Shown here in pieces: positions 11,602 to 21,793 of a stretch of DNA of 36,346 nucleotides. The translations under genes were made by a program, and so were the position numbers. This DNA is from Podochytrium sp. JEL0797 (Eukaryota; Chytridiomycota; Chytridiomycetes; Chytridiales; Chytriomycetaceae), in NCBI GenBank assembly GCA_027596195.1, contig JADGJG010000150.1:1-36346 (forward strand). Reading direction: 5' to 3'. Positions within the stretch are counted from its first letter, which is position 1. Every line of letters starts with the position of its first letter. Under the pieces are notes generated by a model. It did no database searches. It was not told the origin of the DNA and saw only the letters and a list, made by a program, of their open reading frames with translations.

Positions 11602-14600
11602 TCAATCCAAACTCTGCCCTTTGGAAATGTTCAGAATCTCTCGCCTCTCAGCGAGCCAAAGCGCAAACTTTTGTTTTGGCTTCGCGGGCCAATCCACCGA
11701 ATCACTCATCTCCTCAATGAGGTAATCGGCAAACACAATCAAGTAAAAGTAGCGCATGAGATAGTTGAGTCCCACGGCTCTCATTGCTTTCCACTGCAAA
11801 CACGGAGGGGGGACAAAGAAAAAACTTTCGAGTCAACACACAGACCCAAACCAACAAAAAACAAAACAATCAAATCATACCTTTGGTGTATGCACCTCAA
11901 GCGCCTCCAACCTCATCTTGTAATCCAAAATCGCAATCCTCAAATTCTGCAAATGCTCACACTTGTCAATCGCACGGTCCGTGAGCTTCTTGGCAATCCG
12001 CCCGTGTTCAAGTGCACCCAGCAACTGCAGGATGATCTTGTACTCGCCATTATTGTACCGCTCCGTGTCGCGTGCGGATTCGCAGAATCCACCTCCACCT
12101 CCACCAACGCTGCCCGGTATGGCGCCGCTGCTGAACGGGGTCGGGGAGAGTGGGGGTTCGTCGTCCGTGAGGGAGGCGGGCGGGTTCGTGAGGAGGTTTT
12201 TGTTGCCGACAATCATTTCGAGGAGGCAGGCGACAATGATGCCGGTGGTAGTGCGGCCGCGACTGTGGTTTCGATAGAAAGCAGTGAGTTTTTTTTAAAG
12301 TATTCGGAAACACGGGGTGTGTAGTTTGTTACCCCATTTGACAGTTGAAAATGGCCTCCGTGTTGCTCTCAAGGACAGTCAAACGCTCCACAAGCTGGTC
12401 AAACACGTCTGGAATCGGAGCTTGTTCGTCGGTGCTGAAAGACAACAAAATGAGTGAGTGATTAGACTACAGATCCCCCTGGCCACAAAACCGACTCACA
12501 TTGGAACGCGCTTGTAATCCACTTGGTAATTCTCGGCAATGATGGACTGATATAATTCCAAAGGAGTATTGATCTCATCCACAGTGCAAGACTCCCAAAC
12601 AGGCTAAAAAACAAAAATCAATTTCACCTCCCACCAAAACCCCTCAAAAAAAATAAAACTCACCAAAATCGAAAACCCAGAACTCGTCATCTCCTCCGAA
12701 TGCAACAACAACCTGCCCCCATACTTTTTCAACTCAGCCACACAATCCCGCTTCATTTGCTGCTCCATCGCTTCAACACGTTCGCGAATGATTCCCGTCG
12801 TTTCGAGGTTCTTGAGCGGGTCCTGGAACAAGCGCAACACAAACGGACGACCCTTGATGTAAATCACGGGTTCCTCGCGCAACGAGGTCCACACGATTTT
12901 TGTTGGTCCGCCGGGACCTGCGTGGCATCGGTTGAGGGTGTTTTTGATGGCGTCTTTGGTGGGCATGCCGATGCCGTAGACGGCGCGGTCGTCGACGCGG
13001 TGGGAGATGGGGTTGTATGAGATGGAGGCGAGAATGTCGGAAACGGGAATCCTTCTGTAATTCGGTGCGCCTTGTAAAAAAAAACATCAACGGATGAACA
13101 CCCCAACCAACACCACCCCAAAACAAGAACAGTAAAAATCTCACCATCCACCCTCTCAATCAACGACAACTTTTGCGCCCCCGGAAACACATCCACCTTC
13201 AAAATCGTATGTTTGGCCAACACTGCTCCATTCCGTCCATCCACCACATCAATAACCTCATTCGACAACGCAATCCCATCGCCAGGCATCAAATGCTCCA
13301 CAGGCACCAAACTCTTCAACCCACCATGCTCCATCTCCTCCAACATGGTATCAAACTCTTTATGTCCATTCATCCAACTCTTGAAACTCTCCAAGTCCCC
13401 GCCTTCCACGTGATTCGACTTGCTGTCGAGGTACGCCGCGAACGCAATCAACGCAAAGTACCGACGCAAACACGCGAGTCCCTTGCGGACAGCGCGACGG
13501 CGTCGCGTGTCGTCCGTTTCGTTCTCCGCCGCAAGACGCCACACTTCAATCGCATCACGAATATGCGTCGCGTGTTGCGCGCATCCGTCAATGGTCGAGT
13601 CGACCCATTTGCGACACGCGGCGCCGTTGCGGATCACGCGGATGAGGGAGTGGATGACTTGGTAGTTGAGGGGTTTGGGGGAGAGTTGGAAGGAGGCCGA
13701 CATGTCGGTGGTGGAGGAGAGCGTGGCGGTCGGGTTTTGGGTCGATTTGAGGCCTTGGAGCCAGTCGAGGACGAGGGAGGCGACGATTGTGCCGACGGTG
13801 GAGCGGCCGAGTCCGATTTGGCAGTTCCTGGTGGGTATTGGAAATTCATTTCAGTTACCCCACCAAAAGAGTCAAAAAAACATGTGTACTCACATCACAA
13901 TCGCCGTATTCTGCAAATCAATCTTGGACAAAATCTTCATCAAATCATCCATCTCAGAAGGATCAGGCGCCCTCTCCGCCGTCAACGGAACTCGATAATA
14001 CTCAATCGGATGTCCCTCATTCTTCAACAACTCCACCACATCGCGCGCCGTCAACACATACTCGGGCGTGCATTCCTCCCACACGGGATGAATCACATTG
14101 TCCTGCTCAACATGGATCAGAATCTTGTCGTCAAAGTTGCCGAGTTCCGACACAATGTCGTCCTTGAGTTGCAGTTCGATGGCCTCGAGCCGCGACGCGG
14201 CAATGCCAGAGTAGGCTTTGGTGTTGCGGAGGGTGAAGGATTTGTCGCGGAGGACGTACGGTTGCCCGTTCACGTAGCAGATGGGTTCTTCGCGCAGGTT
14301 AATCCAGCAGACTTTGGTTTTGGGGTCCAGATTTGGGTTCGTCGTGTCCGAGTGTTGGGCGGTGAGGGCTTTCATCATGTTGACGAGGCCGTGGATGGAG
14401 GGTTGGGCGGCGCCTGGTAAAGAAAGTAGTGCGGTTATGTCGCATTCGAGAAAAAACGGTCGAAATCGCACGCACCATAAACTGAAAAGTGGGGAATCTT
14501 TCTGAAATTCAAGACCCCATCAATCGGAATCTGACTCTCATGCGACTCGACAATCCACTGATCCACCTTCAAAATCGTGTGCTGCACGAGCACGTTGCCG

Positions 14601-16673
14601 TGCCGCCACTTCATGACAAACGATTCGAGTTCGTTCGCGAGGGGTTTTTGGCCGTGGTCTTCGGAAAACACGGTAAGGTCTTCGACGGGTCGGAACGCAT
14701 GCAGGCGGAACCCGCGTTTGCGGATACTGTCAAGCATGCGGCGGATTTCTTCGCGGTCGTCGAGCCATTGGCTGGCAAGTGGGAGTGGTTGTTAGAGAGG
14801 AGAGGGAAGGGAAATGCGACAAACGAGGACTCACGAGAACGTCACATTCAAGGCCAGATCGTTGGACTCAATCACATACGAGCAAAACATGAGCAAGAAA
14901 AAGTACCGCTCCAAACATCCCAACGCCTTTTCGAGGACGGCCGCGTCTCCAGACACAGAGTACTGCACACGATGCAACAGAATCACTTCGCGGAGATTGA
15001 TCATGACATCACACTGGTCAATCGCGTCATCCAGAATGCGTTTGCTCTCGGCCCCGCGGTGCAAGAGACTCGTGAGTTGGGTGATGTACGAGTAGTTTCC
15101 GAGCACGGCGCTTTTGAGGTCCTCAATCAAGGGGCCGCGAGCCATGGCCCAGTCGATGGCTGAGCGGTTGTGGTGTTCCTTCTTCATGAGTCCTTTGTCG
15201 AGAATGTACACGAGTCGCAGCATCGCGCGGTTCTGCTTCTCCGCGTCGTCGACAAACAGGGAGTTGGAGGAGGTGCGCTCCAAGAGCCAGGCATCGTTGG
15301 ACGCCGTGTTTTCTTGTTGTTGCTGGTCGGCCATTTGTTTTGTGCGTCGCAGAATCAATGCGACGGTCATTGCAAAAGTGGCTGAATTTGAAAGCGTGAT
15401 TAGATACTTGATGCATTCGATCGACTCGATCCACTCGATGAACTCGCTCCACTCGACACTCGCTTCGCAAGGGTACTCACTTCGTCCAACGCCCATGCCG
15501 CAGTTAAACACAACGTGATCATCCACACCACACCCTTTCACAGCCTCCACATATTCGTCCAAATAACGATCCTCGGGACTCTGCTCGGGACTGATGGGAA
15601 TACGGTGATACTCGACGCGAAAGCCCTTGCGGACCAAATTCTCAAACAAGTCCTTGGTCGTCAACACGTCATCGACGCCAATCCAACTCGGCACAATGCG
15701 TCCGTTTTCAATTTCGTCGTGCACGAGGAGGAGGTTTCCGTGCTTGGCGGATTCTTTGAGAATATCTTCCTTGAGACGCGATTCGAGCTGTTCGAGACGC
15801 GAGCCCGAGATGCCTTGGAATGTTTTGATGTTTTGTAAGGGGGCCGAGTCTTCGCGGAGGACAAAGGGTTTCCAGTTGATGTAAATGACGGGTTCTTCGC
15901 GCGCGCAGATGAAGAGGGTTTTGTGGTTCAGGGGTTGGGTGGAGTCAGGGTGGCACTTGAGGAGGGTCAGAATGGTGGAGATTCCTGACGACGTGGGTTG
16001 AGCAACGCCGCAGATGTTGTAGTCGGTCATGCGGAAGTTGGGAGCGCCTTGGAGGTGGAAGTCGAGGTTCATGTTGATTCCTGTATTTTGGTCAGCTTGT
16101 TTGTTTACAATGAGCGGGTGGCTTTACAAACGAACCCGTCTCGAACAGATCGCTCTTGATGATTGTGAATCTCGCGAGGACGGAGCCCGTCCTGTTTCTG
16201 ACGACAGAGGAAGCCTTTGAAATGAGTTCCTGGAGGGTGTTTCGCGCTGTGGGATGTGGGGCGAGTTTTCTGTTGTTTTTGTATGAGACACACGCATTCT
16301 CTTTGTGTAGTAGTACGCACCGCTCTGTCTCTGCATAGTCAGCGTCGTCAAAGGCAGGCGACTTGTTGTTTGAATTGTTGTTGAAGATGGCGCGCAGCTG
16401 CGAAATGTCGCCCTTCGAGCCGAACGAGCGGCGACGCGGCACCGACGCCAAATTCGCCGACGACGGCGGCGACGACGCCTCGAGCGACAGCGACGCCAAA
16501 GACCCGCGCGACCCGAGCGCAGCTGACGCGAGTGGCGCCCACGTCGAGCTGATTGGGAACGCGTGGAGGGGCGCGCGTGTGCGCCGTGGGCGTTCAGAGG
16601 TGCTGCCGCCGCCGCTGCTACTACTAGTAGTGATGGCGATGCCGGGCGTGGGGGGCGGGAGGGGGGGAGGCAT
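11602..16673 (-). CDS. PALD1: Paladin-type phosphatase-like protein, three repeats
   Basis: Exons 16673-16136, 16080-15481, 15381-14835, 14771-14476, 14413-13894, 13827-13145, 13070-12664, 12603-12500, 12434-12333, 12262-11881 and 11793-11602 total 4371 nt (1456 aa). A stop-free 51-bp stretch, 16270-16320, is probably a further in-frame intron (GTGCGT donor; 1439 aa if removed). The protein is three tandem units. Each has a TILK/TIIK start, a YG(A/I/V)-type motif, an (L/A)REEPV/I-Y segment, a PTP-like loop and a closing helix of the RYFxL(I/L)xF type. The loops are CGMGVGRTT, CQIGLGRST and CQMGRGRTTT, so all three keep CX5R. Relatives are paladin and bacterial phytase-like PTPs, annotated as inositol-phosphate or phosphoinositide phosphatases; activity here is not proven. 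The N-terminus is Ser/Gly/Pro-rich, and no signal peptide is seen, suggesting a cytosolic protein. Confidence 0.92.
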
Positions 16674-16869
16674 TTTTCTGTGTGTTTTTTTTTGAAAAAA
16701 ATCACTGCGTGGCGAAGGGGGTGTCTCGTGTGGGGAAGCCACAACAGAAAGATCAAAGACGCATGCGTCTTCCTTTGAACTTATCGAGGTTAAGCCCGGA
16801 ACACACGTTCTTGTCAGATTCGGCGAAACAACAAACAAAAGAAACTTTAATGATAACGATAAATAAAAT

Positions 16870-19363
16870 CATGCAAAAGAGAAATAGTATTCGAGATCCT
16901 CTTCCTCTTTCTGGAAAACAGGATAAATGCATATTTAGTTCCAATGTAAAAAAAAACGAATCCAACTGCGATTACCTTTTTCGTAAACTCTTCCTTCTTC
17001 TTCTTCTTTTGCGGAGGGGCCGATCGGAAAACGACGGGTTTGCCCACCTTCTTCTTGACGGGTGCCTTGGCGCGTTCCAACGCGATTTGTACGCGTTTTT
17101 CCTGGAGCAACCGTTGTGTTTCCATTTTCTCCTCTCGAAGACGTCTTCTTCTTTCCTTGTCTTTGGTCTGCAAGAAGCATTAGTTCAAACGCTGACGAGC
17201 AAGCAAATCGGGGGCCGTACCTTCTCCGCCTGTTCGACCTTATCCCTCGGCATGTTCTCAATCGTCTCAAATAACTGCTCCAGCTTGTTCTCAATGTTGG
17301 TCAACATCTGAAGCGTATTCAGATTCGCATCGCTATCCCCAATGCATTTCCGATACACCTCCTTGACCTTGTGATTCAAATCCTCCAACAGCTTTTCTTG
17401 CGACTCCACTCCAACCAAACCGTTTGAAAACATCTTAGCCCTCTCTTCCAGCTGCTTCGCCTTGTCCTCCTCTCTTTCGATAGCAGTGTTCAAAAACTCA
17501 ATCTGCTGCGTCAAGCTCTGCGTCTCCTTCTCCATCCGCTGCTCCGTCTCGACAATCTTTTGCTTCAACTCCTCCAGCGTTTCTTCAGTCTCTTGGCAAT
17601 TCTGAATCAACGCGAGATTGTTTTCTTCAAGCTCCGAAAACAGATCCAACAGCTGTTGCGGCGTTTTGAAGTACAAGAGCGCTTCGTCGTCCGAATTGGT
17701 CCAATAGTCGTCGTCAAAGTCAAACTCTTCTTCGGCTGCTTCGTCGTCCTCGTTGGTGTTGGCGGTGGCAGGGGTGTTGGCTTCTTCGGCTGCTTCGGCG
17801 GCTGAACCGTCGGTATCTCCGCGCAATTTGGGGCTTTTGGAGTTCTTTTTCCCGCGCACGACAACCGATTTTGGTCCGTTTGCAGCCAGGGTGCTGAATC
17901 CTGTTTTTTGATGCTTCAGTTTTGAGGGAAACGGAGGATTCGCGAAATACTCACTTCCTCCTGCACTCCCGGTCCCATTCTCTGAAGCTGGCTTCTTGTT
18001 GCTTTCCAAGTATTTCTATAGGTTTTACATTCAGTACCTATGTATGGGAATTTCAAAGCAAAGGCGACTCACGGGTTTCTTGAGTTTGGCGTTCTCCTCA
18101 AAAAACTCCTTGGGCGTGAGCTTGTCCAAAAACTGACGATACTTTTGCAAATCTTTGAGCTGGTCCTCGTTTTTGCTCATGTCGCTGCGGATCGTCATGA
18201 TTTGGACGTTGAGTTTTTTGATTTCTTGGATTTTTTCGAGTTTGGCTTTGGTTTCGAGCTCAGCCCTAGTAGTTTTTTTGAACGAATTATGAATTAAGCT
18301 ATCTAAAAGATGTTGTTTTTACTTTTTGATGGCTTCCACCGAGTTTTTGTCATTCTCTTTCAGGAAGGCGTCGAATTTTGCAGCATCTTCTTCGAGCGCC
18401 TTTTCGTCATCCAGAAGTTTTTGCTCTTCCGCCTGATTGAGAAAGTTTGCATGAGGATGGGATTGTGGACTCAGATTCTGGAGGTTGTTTTAGCAAACCT
18501 GCGCGATTTCTTCGAGTTTTCGCATTTCCTGCCGCTTGACACCCAGAGCATACTGCACGAGAAACATTTCTCTCTTTTTGGCAATGAAATCATGCAGATT
18601 TTCTTTTCCAAAGTGCTTGTCGGCTGAAATGGACGGTGGGGGGTGGCGCAGAATCCGATCAGCATTCCGTTTAAACAGAGCAAATAAAGGGCTGTTACCC
18701 CTTGCTTGACGATTAATCAAAATCTTGTCCGCATCCCTCTTTCGCAGTTTGTCGTAGAAATCAATGTCGTCCGTTTCTTCGGCCAACAAGTCTTTGAAAT
18801 TCTTGCGCTGCGTCACATTCTTTTCGTAAATATGCAACGTCTTTGACTTTTCCTTTTCCTGTATTCGAGGTGTGCGTTTGAAATATTCAAAAGGAATATG
18901 AGTTTTCGCTAAGGTGAGGATCCAAAACCCGCCGTCCCCATTACCTCCAATTTCTGCCTCCTCTCTTCCTCCCTCATGGCAAACACTTCCATATCCGAAG
19001 GCATATGGAATGGGTTTTTGGAATTTTTGCTCGAACTCTGTGACGCCGCGACGCGACTTCGCGACGCATTGTTGAGCCCAGCGGCCGTGACGGATCCTTG
19101 TCCTTCGTTTGTGATTTCGGGGAGTTTGAGAATCTTGCTCCGCGGTGTGGCTAAAATTGGAATCATGTTAGGAGATGGGTAAGGGAAATGGGGTGGTGGG
19201 GGACTTGCGTGTGATTTTGGGAAGTGGCGTTGTCTTGAGGTGCTTTTTCTGTGGGGGTTCGAAAAAACGTCGGGGAACGCGTTGGTTGTGTGATCGCGAT
19301 ATGGGGGAAACTTACGTGGGCCACAAGAGTCATGGGCGCCGGCGACGACGCGGTTGTTGCCAT
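16870..19363 (-). CDS. CFAP100: Cilia- and flagella-associated protein 100 (inner-arm modifier)
   Basis: Exons 19363-19316, 19248-19209, 19150-18945, 18858-18699, 18623-18499, 18432-18323, 18265-18073, 18015-17955, 17900-17221, 17167-16976 and 16911-16870 give 1857 nt (618 aa), near the usual family size. Diagnostic blocks are NPFHMPSDMEVFAMREEERR near the start, ENLHDFIAKKREMFLVQY, TPKEFFEENAKLKK and TPQQLLDLFSELEENNLALI, then RKCIGDSDANLNTLQMLTNI. A basic KKK-rich end follows. The protein is largely coiled coil. CFAP100/MIA1 with CFAP73/MIA2 links the inner dynein arm f (I1) region to the axonemal doublet, so the organism should make motile flagella. Introns 18624-18698 and 17901-17954 are 3n and stop-free. 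The first two exons need a GC-AG intron (19151-19208); a shorter model could start at the ATG at 19166. The last 14 codons depend on the 16912-16975 intron. Confidence 0.9.
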
Positions 19364-19498
19364 GGACTCGTTCGGCGTTCGCGGTTCTTTCGAATTGTTG
19401 AAAATCTCAAGGCAACCAATTATTTAACCACAATTAAACTATTCCTTCATGACTTTTCTTTTTCTTTTTAATTTTCTTTTCTTTATTTCTCTTCGAGA

Positions 19499-20196
19499 TC
19501 ACAAAAAATAAACGATTCCAAACGGAATCAACACGCCGACTCCAACGATCCCAGCCACAAATACCAGGAAGGCGAGAATATTTGACGAACTCGGAGAAGA
19601 GGAAAGAGTTCCAATCGCCGCTTCTGATTTTGCCTGCGCGAGGGATGAGGAATTCACAAACACGCGGAAATTGGGGAGTCGACAACATACCAAAAACGAA
19701 CAGGCAAAGTTGAAAATATCCAGCTGCAGCTTGAACCACACACTCCATGTCGCAGGAATCTTGTTGTACCATCCGTTGCTCTTCCATCCGTCTGTGGCAA
19801 ATTCGACAATCGAGGCGGACGAAAAGTTGTCGTCGCGATACGTCCAAACGAGACCCTTTTGGATGAGTTTGACGGTTGGGTATGCTTGTACTTCAAGGAG
19901 GGCCGCAATTCGAGTGTTTTCGCAGGCGTCAACGAGCGCAATGTTGTGTGTGGTGCTATTGTGGAACAAGAGCGACGTATTGCTCTGCATTGCAATCAGC
20001 ACATCAATCCCCGCTTGCTTTCAAACAGCTAGCTCACTCTCAGCACGCTCGCAACTTCGGAATCCCAGCGCTGCACAAGGTCTTCGGAGAATGGGCACTG
20101 CCAGTCTTTGCCCGCGGCGTGGATGGCTACAAGCCATGTGCCCTTTGCTAGCAGCGTCATGTTTTGGTCGGTGATTGTGAAGGTTGATGTGGCCAT
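19499..20196 (-). CDS. Thioredoxin-fold membrane protein lacking CxxC
   Basis: Three exons, 20196-20038, 19984-19691 and 19633-19499, encode 195 aa. The first 110 residues follow a thioredoxin fold of the PDI/TMX type: ITDQNMTLLAKGTWLVAIHA, then a central region and the cis-proline motif VQAYPTVKLI. The redox WCxxC site is replaced by DWQCPF with one cysteine, so it is unlikely to be a standard oxidoreductase. A hydrophobic stretch at about 135-155 and a strong transmembrane helix at about 170-195 end the protein. No signal peptide is visible; a missing 5' exon or a tail-anchored topology would explain that. Intron 19634-19690 (57 bp) has no stop and could be overlooked. The closest group is probably TMX-like proteins of the ER, but I cannot name an orthologue. 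Confidence 0.78.
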
Positions 20197-20648
20197 TGGA
20201 GTGCTTTAAGTGGGGGGTTCGTCGAGGAGGAGGTGATCGGAGGAAAAACGAGCGAGAGGGCTTTGCGATTCCACTCTTTTGTCTCCTGCATCCAAAAACA
20301 CACGAAGAAACGCATTCAAAGCTGTCATTCCAAGAAACAGCCCGCATTCGTGGCACTTTCTCGGACAAATAAGCCAGCATTTATCGAATTGCCGTCGGCC
20401 GTCGCCCGTGAATTCTGAACTCGCCAGCTTTCGCTCACACTTCAATTGTTATGGTATTCGTGTCTGCGGCCAAAGGGGTCCTCAATAATGCTGATTTTCG
20501 CATTTAATAGAAATGCGTAACGAAGAATCACCTTCCTTCCTGACTTCTTCCTTCTTGCCTTAATAATGCATGAGGAAATGAAATTTTAAAAGCACGAGTT
20601 GCGCCCTTTCTGCGTTTTCTTGCCTATGTTTTGAATAACAATCGAAAA
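20197..20648. other. Divergent intergenic region
   Basis: About 450 bp between the thioredoxin-like gene (leftward) and the mitochondrial carrier (rightward). It should contain both promoters. I see no supported exon or RNA gene in it. Confidence 0.6.
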
Positions 20649-21720
20649 ATGGCGGAAAGCTTCTTTGTGGGTGCATTTGGCGGAGTCTGCAACGTCTTGG
20701 TATGTCTTATGTGTATTGAGGGGACGCTGGCTAATGTAGAAACGATTCAGGTGGGCCATCCCTTTGACCTGGTCAAGACGAGGTTGCAGTCCCCGCAATT
20801 TGGTTATAAGAATTCCATGCACGCATTGACATCGATTCTGCGATCAGATGGTCTGATCGGGATGTATCGAGGAGTTTCACCTGTGCTTCTGGGCGCCGGG
20901 CCTGTCATGGGGCTGTGCTACACATCGTATTCGACGTCCATGTCCCTTTTCCAACAATGGCATTATCGGGCAGACTTGTCAGCCATTCCAAATGACGAAC
21001 GCATCGTCGACACACTGCCACTTCATTACGTCGCACTGGCAGGCAGTTTCGCAGCCATTCCGACTTCGTTGATCATGGGGCCGTCGGAGCGAATCAAGAT
21101 CTTGATGCAGATCGAAACCAAGACTGCTGGAGCGAAATCGTTGAACCCGCTGTTGCCAATATGGAGAGCCATAAAGGTTTGAACATGTGCGGGGGGGGTC
21201 ATGTTATCAACTCTAATTGAATACCCACCAAGGCAAACGGCGGAATCAAAGCCCTGTTTCGAGGCACAGGCATCACGATGATGCGAGATTTCCCTGGAGA
21301 CGCGGCGTATTTCGGGACATTTGAAGGAATCAAGCGGTTGCTAAAGGCGAATTTCCCGCAACCTCAAAACTCGTTGATTGGGAACGACAAATACACCTTC
21401 AGCGCGTGGCAAACAATTCTGGCGGGTGGGTCGGCTGGATGCGCGTGCTGGATTGTGTGCATCCCGATCGACTCGATCAAGACGCAAGTTCAACAGAGCG
21501 CAAATGGGGCGACTTTTATGAGTGTCCTGAAAAGTCAAAAAAGCTTCACACATTTGTATCGAGGGATCGGCCCGGTCCTTGTCAAAGGTGCGTTTCTAAT
21601 TATTTGTTTCTCCTTTTCATCCTTCTTCTAACCACATTCGCATTTTCAGCCTTCCCCTCGTCGGGTGCTTTCTTTTTGGGAGTCGAAACCGGGCGTTCTT
21701 TGTTTGAGGCGATTTTTTGA
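20649..21720 (+). CDS. Mitochondrial carrier (SLC25), carnitine/ornithine-like
   Basis: Four exons, 20649-20699, 20751-21176, 21233-21587 and 21650-21720, give 903 nt and 300 aa, the standard length for the family. The three tandem repeats carry the carrier signature PX[DE]XX[KR]: HPFDLVKTRLQ, GPSERIKILMQ and IPIDSIKTQVQ, each followed by a glycine-rich helix (GMYRGVSPVLLG, LFRGTGITMMRDFPGDAAYF, LYRGIGPVLVK). Such proteins exchange metabolites across the inner mitochondrial membrane. The second signature with SERIK and the MRDFPGDAAYFGTFEG stretch resemble the carnitine/acylcarnitine and ornithine carrier branch; the substrate is inferred only. The first intron (20700-20750, 51 bp) has no stop. 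Removing it joins NVL to VGHPFDL, as in homologues. The gene ends 73 bp from the convergent ABC transporter gene. Confidence 0.92.
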
Positions 21721-21730
21721 ACATTAGAAA

Positions 21731-21736
21731 AATAAA
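21731..21736 (+). terminator. Candidate polyadenylation signal (AATAAA)
   Basis: AATAAA 10 bp past the carrier stop codon, in an A-rich stretch with a second overlapping copy. Confidence 0.5.
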
Positions 21737-21769
21737 ATAAAATACGTGTGATGAAATGAGAGCTGTCAC

Positions 21770-21775
21770 TTTATT
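21770..21775 (-). terminator. Candidate polyadenylation signal (AATAAA)
   Basis: AATAAA on the minus strand, about 19 bp past the ABC transporter stop. With the plus-strand signal at 21731 it makes a compact convergent 3'-end pair, so the two transcripts probably overlap. Confidence 0.5.
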
Positions 21776-21793
21776 TTTATCGACCCGACCCCT

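Noticed and set aside
13173..14420. Long plus-strand ORF (415 codons) inside the paladin gene, and similar ones at 14489-15163 and 31007-31714
   Set aside because: They are antisense to genes whose protein motifs and splice phases are fully consistent; their own translations show no family motif and run across the introns of the real genes.
16124..16756. Arg-rich alternative frame of the paladin first exon
   Set aside because: The chosen frame continues into the conserved repeat start (SVLARFTIIKSDLF) and splices in phase to the next exon; the alternative ends in a stop without a match.
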